Of a stretch of DNA of 64,000 nt, positions 12,481 through 48,700 are shown piece after piece. Under the pieces are notes generated by a model. That model saw only the letters and a list, made by a program, of their open reading frames with translations. It did not search any database and was not told the origin of the DNA. Both the position numbers and the translations under genes were made by a program. Source of the DNA: Theodoxus fluviatilis (Eukaryota > Mollusca > Gastropoda > Cycloneritida > Neritidae). Each line of letters opens with the position of its first letter. The stretch's first letter is position 1. The stretch is from contig JAWQFJ010000579.1 of assembly GCA_034096865.1 (NCBI GenBank), positions 128,007-192,006 on the forward strand. The letters are read 5' to 3'.

Positions 12481-13108
12481 CTGTAATTAGTAAAAATTTA
12501 TTTGTCTATGGATGGTTTCTTCAAGAGTGGGAATATGATGGATGGATTTCTTGAAGGCATTTGGAAATTCTTCTATGGGGAGGGAAGTGCTTATGATGTG
12601 AGTGATGGAATTGATCAAGTGTAGTAGTACCATAATTATGGTAATCATTCACTTAGTAACCATGTAAGCATAAATTGACGCACGCACACGCGTTATAACC
12701 TAATGTCATGCGATAATCTTTCATATAAATTCTTCTCTAAAACTAAACCCCCCCTCTCCCATCCACCTCCAATCTATAGCTCGATTCATGTCATTTAGAT
12801 TGACATTATGATTATCATTATGTAGATTTCTGCTTTCACATAGCCTGCGCGGAAAATAACAACGATGACAGCAATAACAATCCTGTCCCCTCAAAGTAAA
12901 CTTGAGGAACACTACGGTTCATGTTGCAGAAAATTTCTTCATTGGTAAATTGGTTGAATTCGGCTGACTAAAATTGTTCTTCGGCGTTATTACTGGTATT
13001 TGGAGAAGCGGAATGACTGGAGACACGATTACCTCCCCTTACGCAGGTGTCGGAAGAGCACTGGCGGACAGACGACATTTCAAAGACCAATGACAATAAT
13101 TGTCATTC
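12481..13108. other. SPO11: Upstream flank of SPO11
   Basis: No gene or repeat recognised. The promoter or 5' UTR of SPO11 must lie here or in the repeats above. I see no convincing TATA or initiator element. Confidence 0.3.
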
Positions 13109-36542
<23,434 letters not shown>

Positions 36543-38780
36543 GTAGGTGGAAAAACAAACCTTTCACAACAAACAACGTTGAAGATTTCAGGAATTTTAT
36601 TCCTTCGTCTCAGAAGCTGCCACTGAAGTCATTTCACCATCTGCTCCACCTGAAGTTAAAATGAAAAATGGAGTAAGTAGGCGAAGAATTTCTAACATTC
36701 AAATAATATCACAACAGGAAAGTGTGCAAATAAATTATTCAGATGAAGCAAAAAATAAATGCAAATATTTATGAAAAATGCACAATCCGTTACAATTACT
36801 TTGTTAACAATTTTCCTTTTAAGATCAAAGACTTCCTAGTTTCTTTTCTTTAATTGACAGATGCAACAGTTGTTTTCAGGACTTGGAAAAAACATCTCAC
36901 TTCAGTTGTTCCCCAAACAAAACTATCCCATGTTATTTTAGACTTTTCAGGTTGTTAAAAAAAAAACTTTCGAGCATTAGTACTTGTTTATGACAACTCC
37001 TTTTCTAATCTCTCTTTAGACACACAACCACAAGCCATGGCAGTTTGAAATATTGAATCAATACAAGACAAATAAAAGCTTTTCACTTTACCTGTTTATA
37101 CAATCTTCTTTATACATTTGTTCTCCTTGGTTACTAGCTCACGTTTAGGGGCTGGTTAGCAGGTGGTTATCTGGTATCAGAAGCTTTGTGGACACAAGGC
37201 CCAGTATGGTTTACAGACGGCTGTAGCTTTGCCACAGCTAGTTTACCCCAACACAGGTGCATCCAAGGAGCTTTTACCTGAGAAATGCATCTCTGCAAGC
37301 AGCCACCTGCTAAGTCATAAGGGCACCCTGTGCCCGCTAAGGCTGGTCCGTGGTTAGAGGGCGTTACCTTGCTCCCTTTGTTTAGCCAGGTAGGCACAGT
37401 GCTTCAGGCAACATAGTTCCACACTTCCCCGCAGGACTGCAAGCCGTTTGGTTGCCTATATTACCAAATTTTAGCGGGGAGTGTTGAAGTTCATTTTCAC
37501 TTTCAAGTTAAAAAAAACAAAAACATGTACAAAAACAGTGAAAGGCATCTTCTCTGTCATTATTCACACAATCTTCAATTATTACAGTGGGTGCAGTTCT
37601 GAAAAGATAAAGTTTGAAAACTCAAAAATCAAAACTTTTACGCAAAACAGAAAAGGACTTTGAAGCAGGCAAGACTGTTTTCAGTGAAGCTTTCACAAAC
37701 TTCTCTTAGATATGGGCTAGCTATTCTGTACTGCTTTTGCAGTAAACAGCATTAGAGATGGTTTAGCTGCTTTGTCTCAAAGGTGTATCTTGCATTTATG
37801 TAAAAGACGTAATAATATATTACATATCTACACTTTTATGTAAATAATTACATACAAAAGCAAGAACCAAGTCATTTGACACATTTTATTAGGAGTCCAA
37901 CTTTGCTCAGTGTTGAGGTTCAAATGTGGTGCCAAATAAAATTCTACGCAAGTAAAACACTACATCAATGACAAGAAAGCACTGCTTAAGTATGCAAATG
38001 CATTTCCCCTTTATTTCACCGTGCCTTCTCTTCAAGCTGACACACATTTCAAGGGCTACACTTCACAGTCAACTGACATCGACGAACACATAAATCAATA
38101 TCTTCTGAAATGAGAAATGTTAGGTTAATGGACCCGTCCTTTACTCATGTCATTCTGGCTTGCTGTCAACTCTCATTCGATATCGTGAGTTCCTTGAGAT
38201 GTTGATCGTTGAAGTAAAAGGTTTATTTAACCGTTTGATTTTGTCAGAAACTTCATTACTTGCGCTTTTATGAAATTTATTGTAGAATTGATGTTCACCT
38301 GTTCCCCCTTTTTTAACCCTAGTTTCGACTGAAAGTTGGCAGCTTTCCTTTTAGCATAAACAAAAACAATACAAAGAGGTGAAAGTACATTTAGTTCCCC
38401 TTTATCAGAACAGAAATTATAGTTGCGAATTGACATCTGGGTAATACAAGAACACGTTTTTAAAATCAACATAGAGCTCAGACTGAATGTCAATTAGAAA
38501 ATTTTTTTTGGTTTAAACGAACTGAAATGACAATTCAGTTCTCACATCTCTAGCTCTACAACCTAAAAGACAACATTTTTTTACACCAATTCAGTACTTG
38601 AAACTATTCCCACAGTTGCACCTAACTCCGCGCACCAATTGCCACAAATGCTTAAAACATGAATGGTAGTGAAAAGTACCTCAATAAAAATGATACTGGT
38701 GATAAAGGTCTGTGAATGTGATCTGCTCAGCAGGTTAGAACCTGCTGGTCACGGGTTGACGGTCACCATGGCCATCAGTC
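36543..38780. other. Convergent 3' flank of SPO11 and KHDRBS
   Basis: No coding sequence recognised over 2.2 kb. It presumably holds both 3' UTRs. AATAAA-type signals occur on both strands (for example plus strand near 37073; TTTATT for the minus strand near 36598, 37878 and 38012), so the ends cannot be fixed. Confidence 0.5.
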
Positions 38781-38899
38781 TCAGTAGCCACCACGGCTGC
38801 CACCATAGGGGTGAGACCGGTACTGGCCCTTGCTTCCTCCCCTTGAAGCGGCAGGCTTCACCGGGCCTCCTGAGCTGGGTGCTCCCCAGCCACCATCAC
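38781..38899 (-). CDS. KHDRBS1: KHDRBS last coding exon
   Basis: Starts two bases into a codon after TTGCAG and encodes [21 protein letters not shown], then [15 protein letters not shown] and TGA. The end matches the C-terminal nuclear-localisation/tyrosine tail of Sam68 (PVKGAYREHPYGRY-like). NR-motif repeat D begins only about 70 bp upstream of its acceptor. Confidence 0.92.
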
Positions 38900-40348
38900 C
38901 TGCAACACACAGACACTCAACATCTGCAAGAAACACACTGAAGAGCAACTCATTTTACGTGCAACACATTAACAAGAAGGGCAAAGCCCATACGACTCAC
39001 ATGCTTGACCTTGACCTTTATATGACCTTGACCTTCGGGTGACCTTCAAGGTCAAGGTCAAACAACTAAACCTAGCAATGACATCATACACTAAGAAATG
39101 ATTTACACATTTTTTTCCTACCAAAAAAACATGTGACCTTGACCCAAGGTCAAGGTCATCCAAGGTCATGCAACACAAAGCTGTTAATTCAAGACATAGG
39201 AAGCACAATGGTGCTTATTGGCACTTTCTACCATGAGATATAGTCACTTTTAGTGGTTCACTACCCCATTTTGGTCACATTTCATAAGGGTCAAAGTGAC
39301 CTTGACCTTGATGATATGTGACCAAATTTGTCTCGTGATGAAAGTATAACATGTGCCCCACATAATTATTAAGTTTGAAACAGTTATTTGCCATAGTTCA
39401 GGGTCAAGGTCACTTCAAAATATGTATACGATCCAACTTTGAAGAGCTCCTGTGACCTTGACCTTGAAGCAAGGTCAACCAAACTGTATCAATAGATAGG
39501 GCTTGCTTTGACCTATATACCACTTGTAGCTGAGGTCGCCATTCTCAATAACGTGGGAGAAAATTGGGAAAATGTGAAAAATGACTGTTTTTGAGACCAC
39601 ATTTATGGCTCCTGTGACCTTGACCTTGAAGCAAGGTCAAGTCACTATGTATGTTTTTTGAGGCCTTGTCATCATACACCATCATGCCACATTTGGTGTT
39701 GATAGACTTAATAGTCTCCGAGAAAAATCCAACGTTTAAGTTTTTTACGGACGCCCGCCCGCCCGCCCGCCCGCCCGGACGGACGGACGACACGGCTCAG
39801 TACATAGACTCACTTTTGCTTCGCATGTGAGTCAAAAATGTACAGAGCCATTCAACATCCACAACTTACACAAAGTCACTCTCTCAATTGCAATACTTGC
39901 AGACCATTTTAGCAACACATATGATGCCTCTAAATACAACATTCAGAACTACCAACACAAAGTTTTTCAATGCCTGCAGCATATATGCACTAAGCCTCCA
40001 AGATCAGGAAGAGAGATGGGTTGATGAAAATTTATGGCCCATCAGCTTTTGCAGGCTATTTAAGGCTTATGATCATGAAAAAAGAGAATTCAATAAATCA
40101 CAATTTCTGAAGTTATTTGTCTCCTATGACATGCATAGGGAGACATGGTGCATCAATTCTTACCCTCAGGAGGAGAGAGAGGCAATGCTACATATACACA
40201 GTAATTTTGTTGGCCTAACTTTCCAGCTGGCATATCCATTTTCCTTATACAGATTAATAGATGAAAGCTAAGCAGGGAAGTGAAAAAACAGCTTGGAATG
40301 TGACAGAAAGCAAAACCAAATATAGGAGGCAAGAGCAGGTTGGGGGTT

Positions 40349-40390
<42 letters not shown>

Positions 40391-42467
40391 GCTAGGCATG
40401 TTCCAAGTTTAGGAGACTGAGGGGCCCTGGACAGGCCAGTCAGCACTATGGGCTTGAAGTTGGTGTGTGGCCATATTCGACATGGGCAGGCCCATGGCCC
40501 CAGCAGGACGCTGGCACTACAGGCTGCACGCTGGAAACTGTTCCACATGTCAGAGAGCAATGGTCTGTGGCTTCTTCTTCTTCGTTCTCCTTGTACCTAG
40601 GATGAAATGCGTATGTGACCGCTTTCAAGTTCCCACACATATTTTGGTTATCACATTCCGTCTTCGGGCAGGGATCAGTCTACTAGTGCACCCTGCGACA
40701 TTGACACATTGAAAAACGACCGATCGAAAATGTTTGTCGTAGGCCTGCTGACACACCAACCTTCAGTACTACTAGTGCGCCACCACATTTACAGTGCACT
40801 ATATCGAAGACTGTACATTCACATTTTCCTTTGTGTTTGAGGTTATAAAAAGTACGAAAACTTCAGTCTGGACAGACTAGGCTCTACACCTCAATCTACC
40901 GCCGCTTGTAATCCTGCGCAGGTTAGTGTGAGGGGTGGCCCCGATATAATGTGTCTCCATTTGGTGCTGGACACAAGTACACGGCACCATTCTTCAAGCA
41001 TGTTCATTCACAAGTTGGCAATAAAATCATGGCCAACTGACATTTGGTCTGAGGTGTCCAATGACCCATACTTTTTTGGAGCCAGGCTGAACCCTGTGCG
41101 TGCTTTGAAGTGGAACTTTTGTTCCTGTAGCCGGCACTGCCCTGTTTCAGATGACAGCGTCAGAATCTTTTACGTCTGTGCTAGATGGAATGCATGCATC
41201 ACAAACTAGACCTCATTTAAACCTTGTTTACACTCATTAAAAAAGTAGGATTGTATGCCCATTGCAGGTGCCTCAAACCTGCTAGCATCAAGCCAAAAAT
41301 ATAAGCCAAAGAGTGGCAGCGAACCCACAACTGTCACTTTTACAGGCATTGCACACAGGCACTCTAGACCACTGCACCATGGACACTCTATGTGGTCTGT
41401 GGTGTGACGCCGATTCGGCTAAGTTTGCAACCTCTGGGTGAATGGGATCAAGTGAGTTCCAGTGGTTGGAGAGTAGGGTGGCAAAGAGCAAACTGCATCA
41501 CATCACTAAAATCACTACTTGTAGCATTGGGCATCATAATCAAAATTAGACAATACCTTGCAGACATCCATGCGTGACCACCCTCGCCATGCTGAAATCA
41601 CTGTGCTGGAACAGAGTGACGAGAACTAGTCCGTGACAAGCTCCAGTACGTCCAAGATCCAGCAGTCGCTTCTCCAGGGATGCTAGGGACGACTCTTTTG
41701 CTTCGATGACTCCAGTGTTGAACAGGTCCTCTTCATGCTGCTTCAAAAGGCGCGTGGCTGGCAGGCACCTCCACACACCCTCCACCAGTGCTCGACCTAA
41801 TCCACATGAACATTTTTTTTCTTTTCATGTTGTTGATATTGCTGTTGTGCAACCTTTAAACACCCTTTTTATTATATAAATTTAGTATCATTACACGGGG
41901 ATGAGGAGGATGTTTTCATGATGCTACAGGGTTCCATTGCAGATTGAGACTATGTGGCAGTCACACTCTGCCAATCACAGAACTTTTCTACACTTGCATG
42001 AATAAAGCCCTCAATCTCGCATTTACACCGTTAATGATACTCTGTTGCGTGGCTATGAATTTGGCATTTGGCCCTAAGCAAACCCACCACAGGCAGCATC
42101 TAGTTGGAGCCATAAAATCCTGCTATGGCAATGCCGGGGTTTGAACCCACAACTTTCAAACCACAATCCCTCCCACTAACCACTACGCAATTTGCGCTGG
42201 TACATAAACATGATAAAATCCACTTGCATTTAGTTTTTACGACTGAATCATGCAGCGAGACCACTAGAAACAAGGGGAATATGTTACTTTCAAAAGCAGA
42301 GTCAAGTTTGGTAGTCTGCAAAATTGTGTGTCTAGTGCCTGTCTGTGGGGGTGTGGGAATAAAATTGTGTTTAAAAGCAAAGATACTTGACACTTACTAG
42401 TACTTCCACTAGTCATGCACGCGTAGTTGTGGTGGACTGCACTGAAGGGCGTGGTCCTGAGCTCNNN

Positions 42468-42502
<35 letters not shown>

Positions 42503-42690
42503 GACAGATAAAGTCTGTAGGACCTCCAGTAAACCTGGAGGGATAAGTCCTACATCTACTTCAGCTAAAGTCTTTGGGCACCAGGAGTCCTATATCTACT
42601 TATGGTACAGTGTTAGAGCACAGAGAGTCCTGCATCTTCTCCTGAGGGGGTCCTGAAGGAGCTTTGCAGCCACTCCCAGTCCCGAGGTGA

Positions 42691-42734
<44 letters not shown>

Positions 42735-45700
42735 TGTGTGTCCATCTATTCCTGATGAAGTCCAGGGGATCTTGTACTCCTTCAGGCAGTGGTACCTCTG
42801 GAAGCAGGGGTAGAAGCACAAAGGTACACTACACCTCCTGCAGACAAGCTGTGTCTGGTGCCTCTTCACACTCCTGTCTGAGCAGACGACAGTGTCTGGT
42901 CTGGAGGGCTGGCCAGAGGGCAGGTGGGCTGGATTGATGGCGATGTAGTATTCCCCCTTGATGAGTGGCTGCCTCCCATGGTGTCCAGAACTTCCTGACT
43001 GGATGCCCTCCAGCATGCCATGGACGATCTTCATCCAGAAACCGCTGGCCTTGATCGACCCCTTCTTGAGATGGCACAGGATCAAGGCATTGCAAAAGCA
43101 AATCTCCATGAGGTAGAAGAAAACTTTCTTCCACCACTTGGTGGTCCTATGTTCTGTCATGTAGTATATGACATGGCCTTGTCAGCACGGTCTATTCCAC
43201 CCATGTACTTGGTGTAGGCCTGGATGGCAGCTGGCTTGTCCACAATGCGCTTCTTGCTAGGATGGTATTTTGACTTGACTTCTTTCTGGAAGGTCAGGGT
43301 GCTGTGGACAGTGGTCATCAGGTCGACTTGCCTCTTGTCAAACCAGGAGATGTAGACGATGGGGTCATCTCTGTCAGGAGAGGATCCCTGGCTCGCAGCT
43401 TGGCTGACTTGACCCTCTCTGGAACCCCCTGGCGATTGAGACGCAGTGTTCCGCAGGTTCCAGTCCCACACTGAGCAAGTTCATGGAAGAGGGCTGGAGA
43501 GCTGAAGAAATTGTCCATGAAAACATGCCCTTTCCTAACAGGGGACTGACAAGGCTCTGGACCACCTCAAATCCCAGACCATGCTCTCGTGGTGCTGTCT
43601 GCTTTCACAGGTACAACTTCCAGTTCCAGACACAGCAGCCAGTCTTGGAGTCTGCCATCCCCCATCCTTTCAGGCCCCATTTGGTTGGCTTGGCTGGCAT
43701 GTACTGCATGAATTCGGTTCTTCCTTTGAAAGAAACCATGCTCTCGTCCACTGAGATTTCCTTTGACGGAGCAAAATAACGCTGCCACTGAGGAATGAGC
43801 AAGTTGGCAAGGGGGCTTCACTTTGTAAATCTTGTCGTGGGCGAGGTCACCCCTGGCAGGAGCCTTCTCGTTGTCGGCCAGATGGAGAAATGACAGAATT
43901 CCCAGGAACCTGTTTCTGGACATGATCTTGCGGAACCCTGGCATCTCCAGAATGGGATCCATTGACCAGTGCAGGTTGTAGTTCGGCCGTTTGTCGACGC
44001 CCATCACCAACAGTACAGCGAGGAATGCCTTGATATCAACTGTCACTGTTTTCCCATTGCCGGATTCGCGAGTGGACTCCCCTTTCTTCGCTTCCATCCA
44101 CCGTTCATATCTATTAGCCTCTGTGACAATCAGATCCACGACATCATCCGTGAAGAATAGTTGAAAGAGACCTGCCTCATCGATGTTGTCAGGCATGTTG
44201 ATAGGCCCAGTGGGAGACGAAAAGTTCGGCAGCCATGGGTGATCATAGCCATCAGGTGCACCAGTGTACTCGGCCGAGTCATCTTCATCCAAGTCAGTCT
44301 CGGGATCAGGTTCCCCGGACCACAACACGTCAGTTGATCCACTTGCCTGGCCGCCCGTTCCGATAACATCTGCGTCAGTGAAGCCCTCGAACTCGTACTC
44401 AGAACCCGAATCGAAAAACACCTCTACCAGTGCTTCTAATTCTTCCTCAGTCGCCATATTGGAAAAAAAAAAGTTCAGTCACTGATACGACTGTCACGCA
44501 ACTTCTTGGAAAATTCGTAGAAACTTCGCGGCAGGTGCTCGCGATTCAAAATGGCGCAGATCTCGTGACCACTGCGCGAGACAGTGACATTATTAGAGCC
44601 ATGTGCCGCAAGGGCCGCGTTTGGCAGATAAACAGAGGGTCACTATCGGTCGGCGCATGGATGCGCTGATGGCACTCTAGTGAATGTAGCTGGTGGCGCA
44701 TGAATGCACCGGCGGCTCTATAAAAGGTGAAAATGATTAATGAAGTTAGTTGAAAATAATATTGGCTAGTAGAGCTACAGAGCATAGAATACAGGACTCA
44801 CAGAGCTGCCATAGTCATCATAGGCCTGGGAGGACGGGGGAGGGGGGGCAGCAGACCGACCCCTGGGAGCACCTCTGCCTGGAGGTGCTCCCCTGGAAGG
44901 AGCTCCACGTCCAGTTGGTGCCCCGCGCGAGGATGCTCCCCTGCCTGATGCTCCCCTGCCTAGGGCTCCCCTGCAAGCACAAGATGGAACTGACCAAGTT
45001 TTCTATTCAGACACACTTCCTGCTTTACTACAGAAAATAAAGCAGTCTATAGTTAAAAAATAGTTGACACTGATACCAAACATGAAGCATGTTTTGAGGA
45101 GGAAGATGCCGTATCCAAGCACTTAAAATAACACTTTTAGACTTCCAGGTTAGATTTTTTCACAACTTTAGCGATGGGTACCTCTCTAAACTAATTAAAT
45201 AACAAGGGCAAAGCTCATACAACACACATGCTTGACCTTGACATGACCTTGACCTTCATGGTCAAACAACTAAACCTAGCAATGACATCATACACTAAGA
45301 ACTGCTTTACACATTTTTCCTACCAAAATACATGTGGCCTTGACCAAAGGTCACCCAAGGTCATGCAACACAAAGCTGTTAATTCAAGACATAGGAAGCA
45401 CAATGGTGCTTGTTGGCACTTTCTACCATGAGATATGGTCACTTTTAGTGGTTCACTACCCTATTTTGGTCACATTTCATAAGGGTCAAAGTGACCTTGA
45501 CCTTGATGATATTTGACCAAATGTGTCTCATGATGAAAGTATAACATGTGTACTACAATGTTATGAAGTTTGGAAGAGTTATCTTCCATAGTTCAGGGTC
45601 AAGGTCACTTCAAAATATGTATACAATCCAACTTTAAAGAGCTCCTGTGACCTTGAAGCAAGGTCAATCAAACTGGTATCAAAAGATAGGGATTACTTTG

Positions 45701-48700
45701 CCCTATACACCATATATAGGTCAGGTATCCAATCTCAAAAACTTCAGAGAAAATTGGGAAAATGTAAAAAATGGCTGTTTTTTAGACAACATTTACGGCC
45801 CCTGCGACCTTGCCGCAAGGTCAAGTCACTATGTATGTTTTTTGACGCCTTGTCATCATACCAAATTGGGTGTTGATAGACTTAATAGTCTCCGAGAAAA
45901 ATCTAACAAAGTTTTTTTTACAGACGCCCGAAACGGGCGAGTACATACTCACTTTTGTTTCGCATGCGAGCCAAAAAATGAAGGAATGAAAAGCTCGCAA
46001 ATCGACCGTGCCCATGTTTTATTGAGACTATGTAGACCTCGTTTCCTAACTAAAAACTCAATTTTTGACGATTTTTCACGAAAGTGGCTACGCCGTGTGC
46101 ACAAACATGACTAAAGATTTCTAGTATTTCTTGAAGATGCTGAAGGAGTTCATTTCCATTATAGGCACTGTATTTCTTTCAAATATGAGGTCAAGTAATC
46201 TTCACAAATTTGGTTGATGATAGTCCATTACTACAGTGCGGGCCTCTCTTCCTCCATGAGGGTACAAAATAGATCTGAGCCAAGCAATTAGCAAACAGAC
46301 CTGTGCACCCTAGATTTTCAAAATCAGAAGACTCTGGGTGAAAAATCAGAAGATTTTTTCTCATACTACAAACGACACAAAAACACAAGACACACACTGG
46401 AACTCCAACAGGAAAAAAATCGTGAGATCGTGAAAACCAGTCATACAATGCTTCAAAAATCGTACATTGTACGATTTTTTCGTACAAGTGCACAGGTCTG
46501 AGCAAAGGCTAGCTGTAAAGCAGCTGTGAAGTAATGAACTAACAAATGATGCATGCATGGATGGATGGGTGGATTTTTACAGCCTATCAGCCATCAAAAT
46601 GATGCATGAGGCTTCATGTCCTGAAGGCCCTTGTAGGATATCCAAGGTCACGGATTAAATTCACTGGAGACGATTTAGCAAGGCTTGAACGACTAGCCTT
46701 TCATGAACTTCGTTCAGAGGGAGACGGTGCTACAGGAGGTGGCTCTACTGGAGCGGGCCACGAAAGCACAAATACCACCAGCATTCCAGCTGAAGAGGGA
46801 AGTATTGGTGCAGCACAAGCTGTATTCGATTCTTGAACTTTGTAAGGAGATAAAGTAGGTCTATTCATTTCCCCAACCCACAGGGGATAACTGAGGTAAA
46901 TATATGCCTTACTGTTGGACTAAAGCCCAAAATCTGCACAGCTGACATGACTGGGGGGTTAGGGGTGGGGAAGCTGGTGGTGGTGGTGGTGGTGGTGTGT
47001 TGAGCAAACACTTGGGGAGTAGAGATTGGCTTTACTCACCTGGGAGGTGGAGGTGGGGCTGGTACTGGGGGAACAGAATGAGGGGGAGCGCCTGCACCCC
47101 GGCCACGGGGGGCACCACGAAAGCCACCTCTGGATCCCCTTGCTGACTTGTCCCCATTCATGTACATCAACTCCTGAAGTTGGGCCTGGCGAATTTCGTC
47201 GTTGAAGTCCTCCAGTTAAAAAGGAAGAGAAACAAAATACCAAGTGAAAAATCAAGTACTGACTTTCTCCACTTGGCCACGAAAATTTCTAGTTGTCAAA
47301 GCCTCCTTCTAAGCAAGAGATTGAGAAAACTCGTGATCCAATAAGTCATTTCTAGTCCAATCCTACTATTCTACAAATTAAAAGAAAAGCAAGCTTATAT
47401 TTTGTCAACAAAGGCAATTATATATAATAGTAGGTAGCGGCAGCGCGCCCTGTTTGCAGCAATAATTCTGACGTAAACACCAATTTTCACCCACATTCAC
47501 ACACCAACCACTCTATCACAGCATAGATTTCTCCCATAACTCCAGACTTCAATATTTTTAATGAATGGGTTTTTGCTTGTTTCATCTGTCGGGAAAAGTA
47601 CAAGACTTTTTGCGCAAGCCAGACAGTACTGTTTACCGCTACCACTGTCGCGGTTTCGACTGGCTTGTTTAACCCATTTCCGCCGGATGCGACGTACGCG
47701 TTACATCTACCTATAAAACGGTGGTATCAGTAAAGAGCCCAGTCTGACCAGGCAAGGCACAGTCACACAAAGTTTTATTGTTCAACTTCAAGACTTAAGT
47801 TGTTCATGTATTATAACAGACTGACTGGGGGGGGGAAACCCACTTATTGATTTTACCTCCTCCATCAAAATAAAATAATCAATCTTTGAACATAAACTAA
47901 ACCTAGTTTTCTGTTGCTTTTGTGTTTAAGGGGGGATACGGCAGTGCAAACTCACTATTTTCTTGATTTTCGTCGATGTTGGGATTATTGCAGATTTGAG
48001 TTGCATAACCATCCTACTAACCAGCGCTGGTCTTTATAAGTGTGAAATGTGCTCGAAAATATTTATAAAATATTAAAATGTACACTACCTGTCACCGAAA
48101 TAAATTGTTTCTTTGCTTTTTGGGGCTGACGGTGTCATTGTTTTCCACTTGACAACATACACGATCGAAGCTTGAATGCCGACATGTTTGGTATCATTTT
48201 GTAGCTCTTTCCATTAGGAGAATGCTGCAAGGGAGAGAACTCCTCTATACTAAGTCATGATAGCGTGGTTGACCTCAATAGGAGAGCCTATTTTGCGGGA
48301 GAACAAAGGAAATGGTCACGTGGGCCAATCAGAAGCTTAGGATTCCTCCCACAATTCTCCACTGCATGACGACAACATGGCGCCTCAGGTTGAACGCAGA
48401 ATCTACTCGTAACTCTTCGCGTGTATTATTATTGTGATTTTGGTGCACTGAAGAAGCCAAATGCCGAGGAAAGGAAAACTAGTTAGAAGCAGGCAGTTAG
48501 AAGCTGCCAGGGCTGCAAAACGGCAGGATCTACCTCCTGCACCAATGTCAACGGATTCTCCGCGGCACGATCGATCGGTTATTTCGACTCCTGCACCGAT
48601 GTCAGCAACAGATTCTCCAGTCCCATCCACTTCATCGACTGATTGTGCAACTCAAGAACCGTTTCCATCCACTTCCCAAGCTGGAATTAGTGAATCAACT

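Noticed and set aside
42118..42192. Functional tRNA gene
   Set aside because: A and B boxes are recognisable, but I cannot form a good acceptor stem and anticodon arm; SINE head is more likely.
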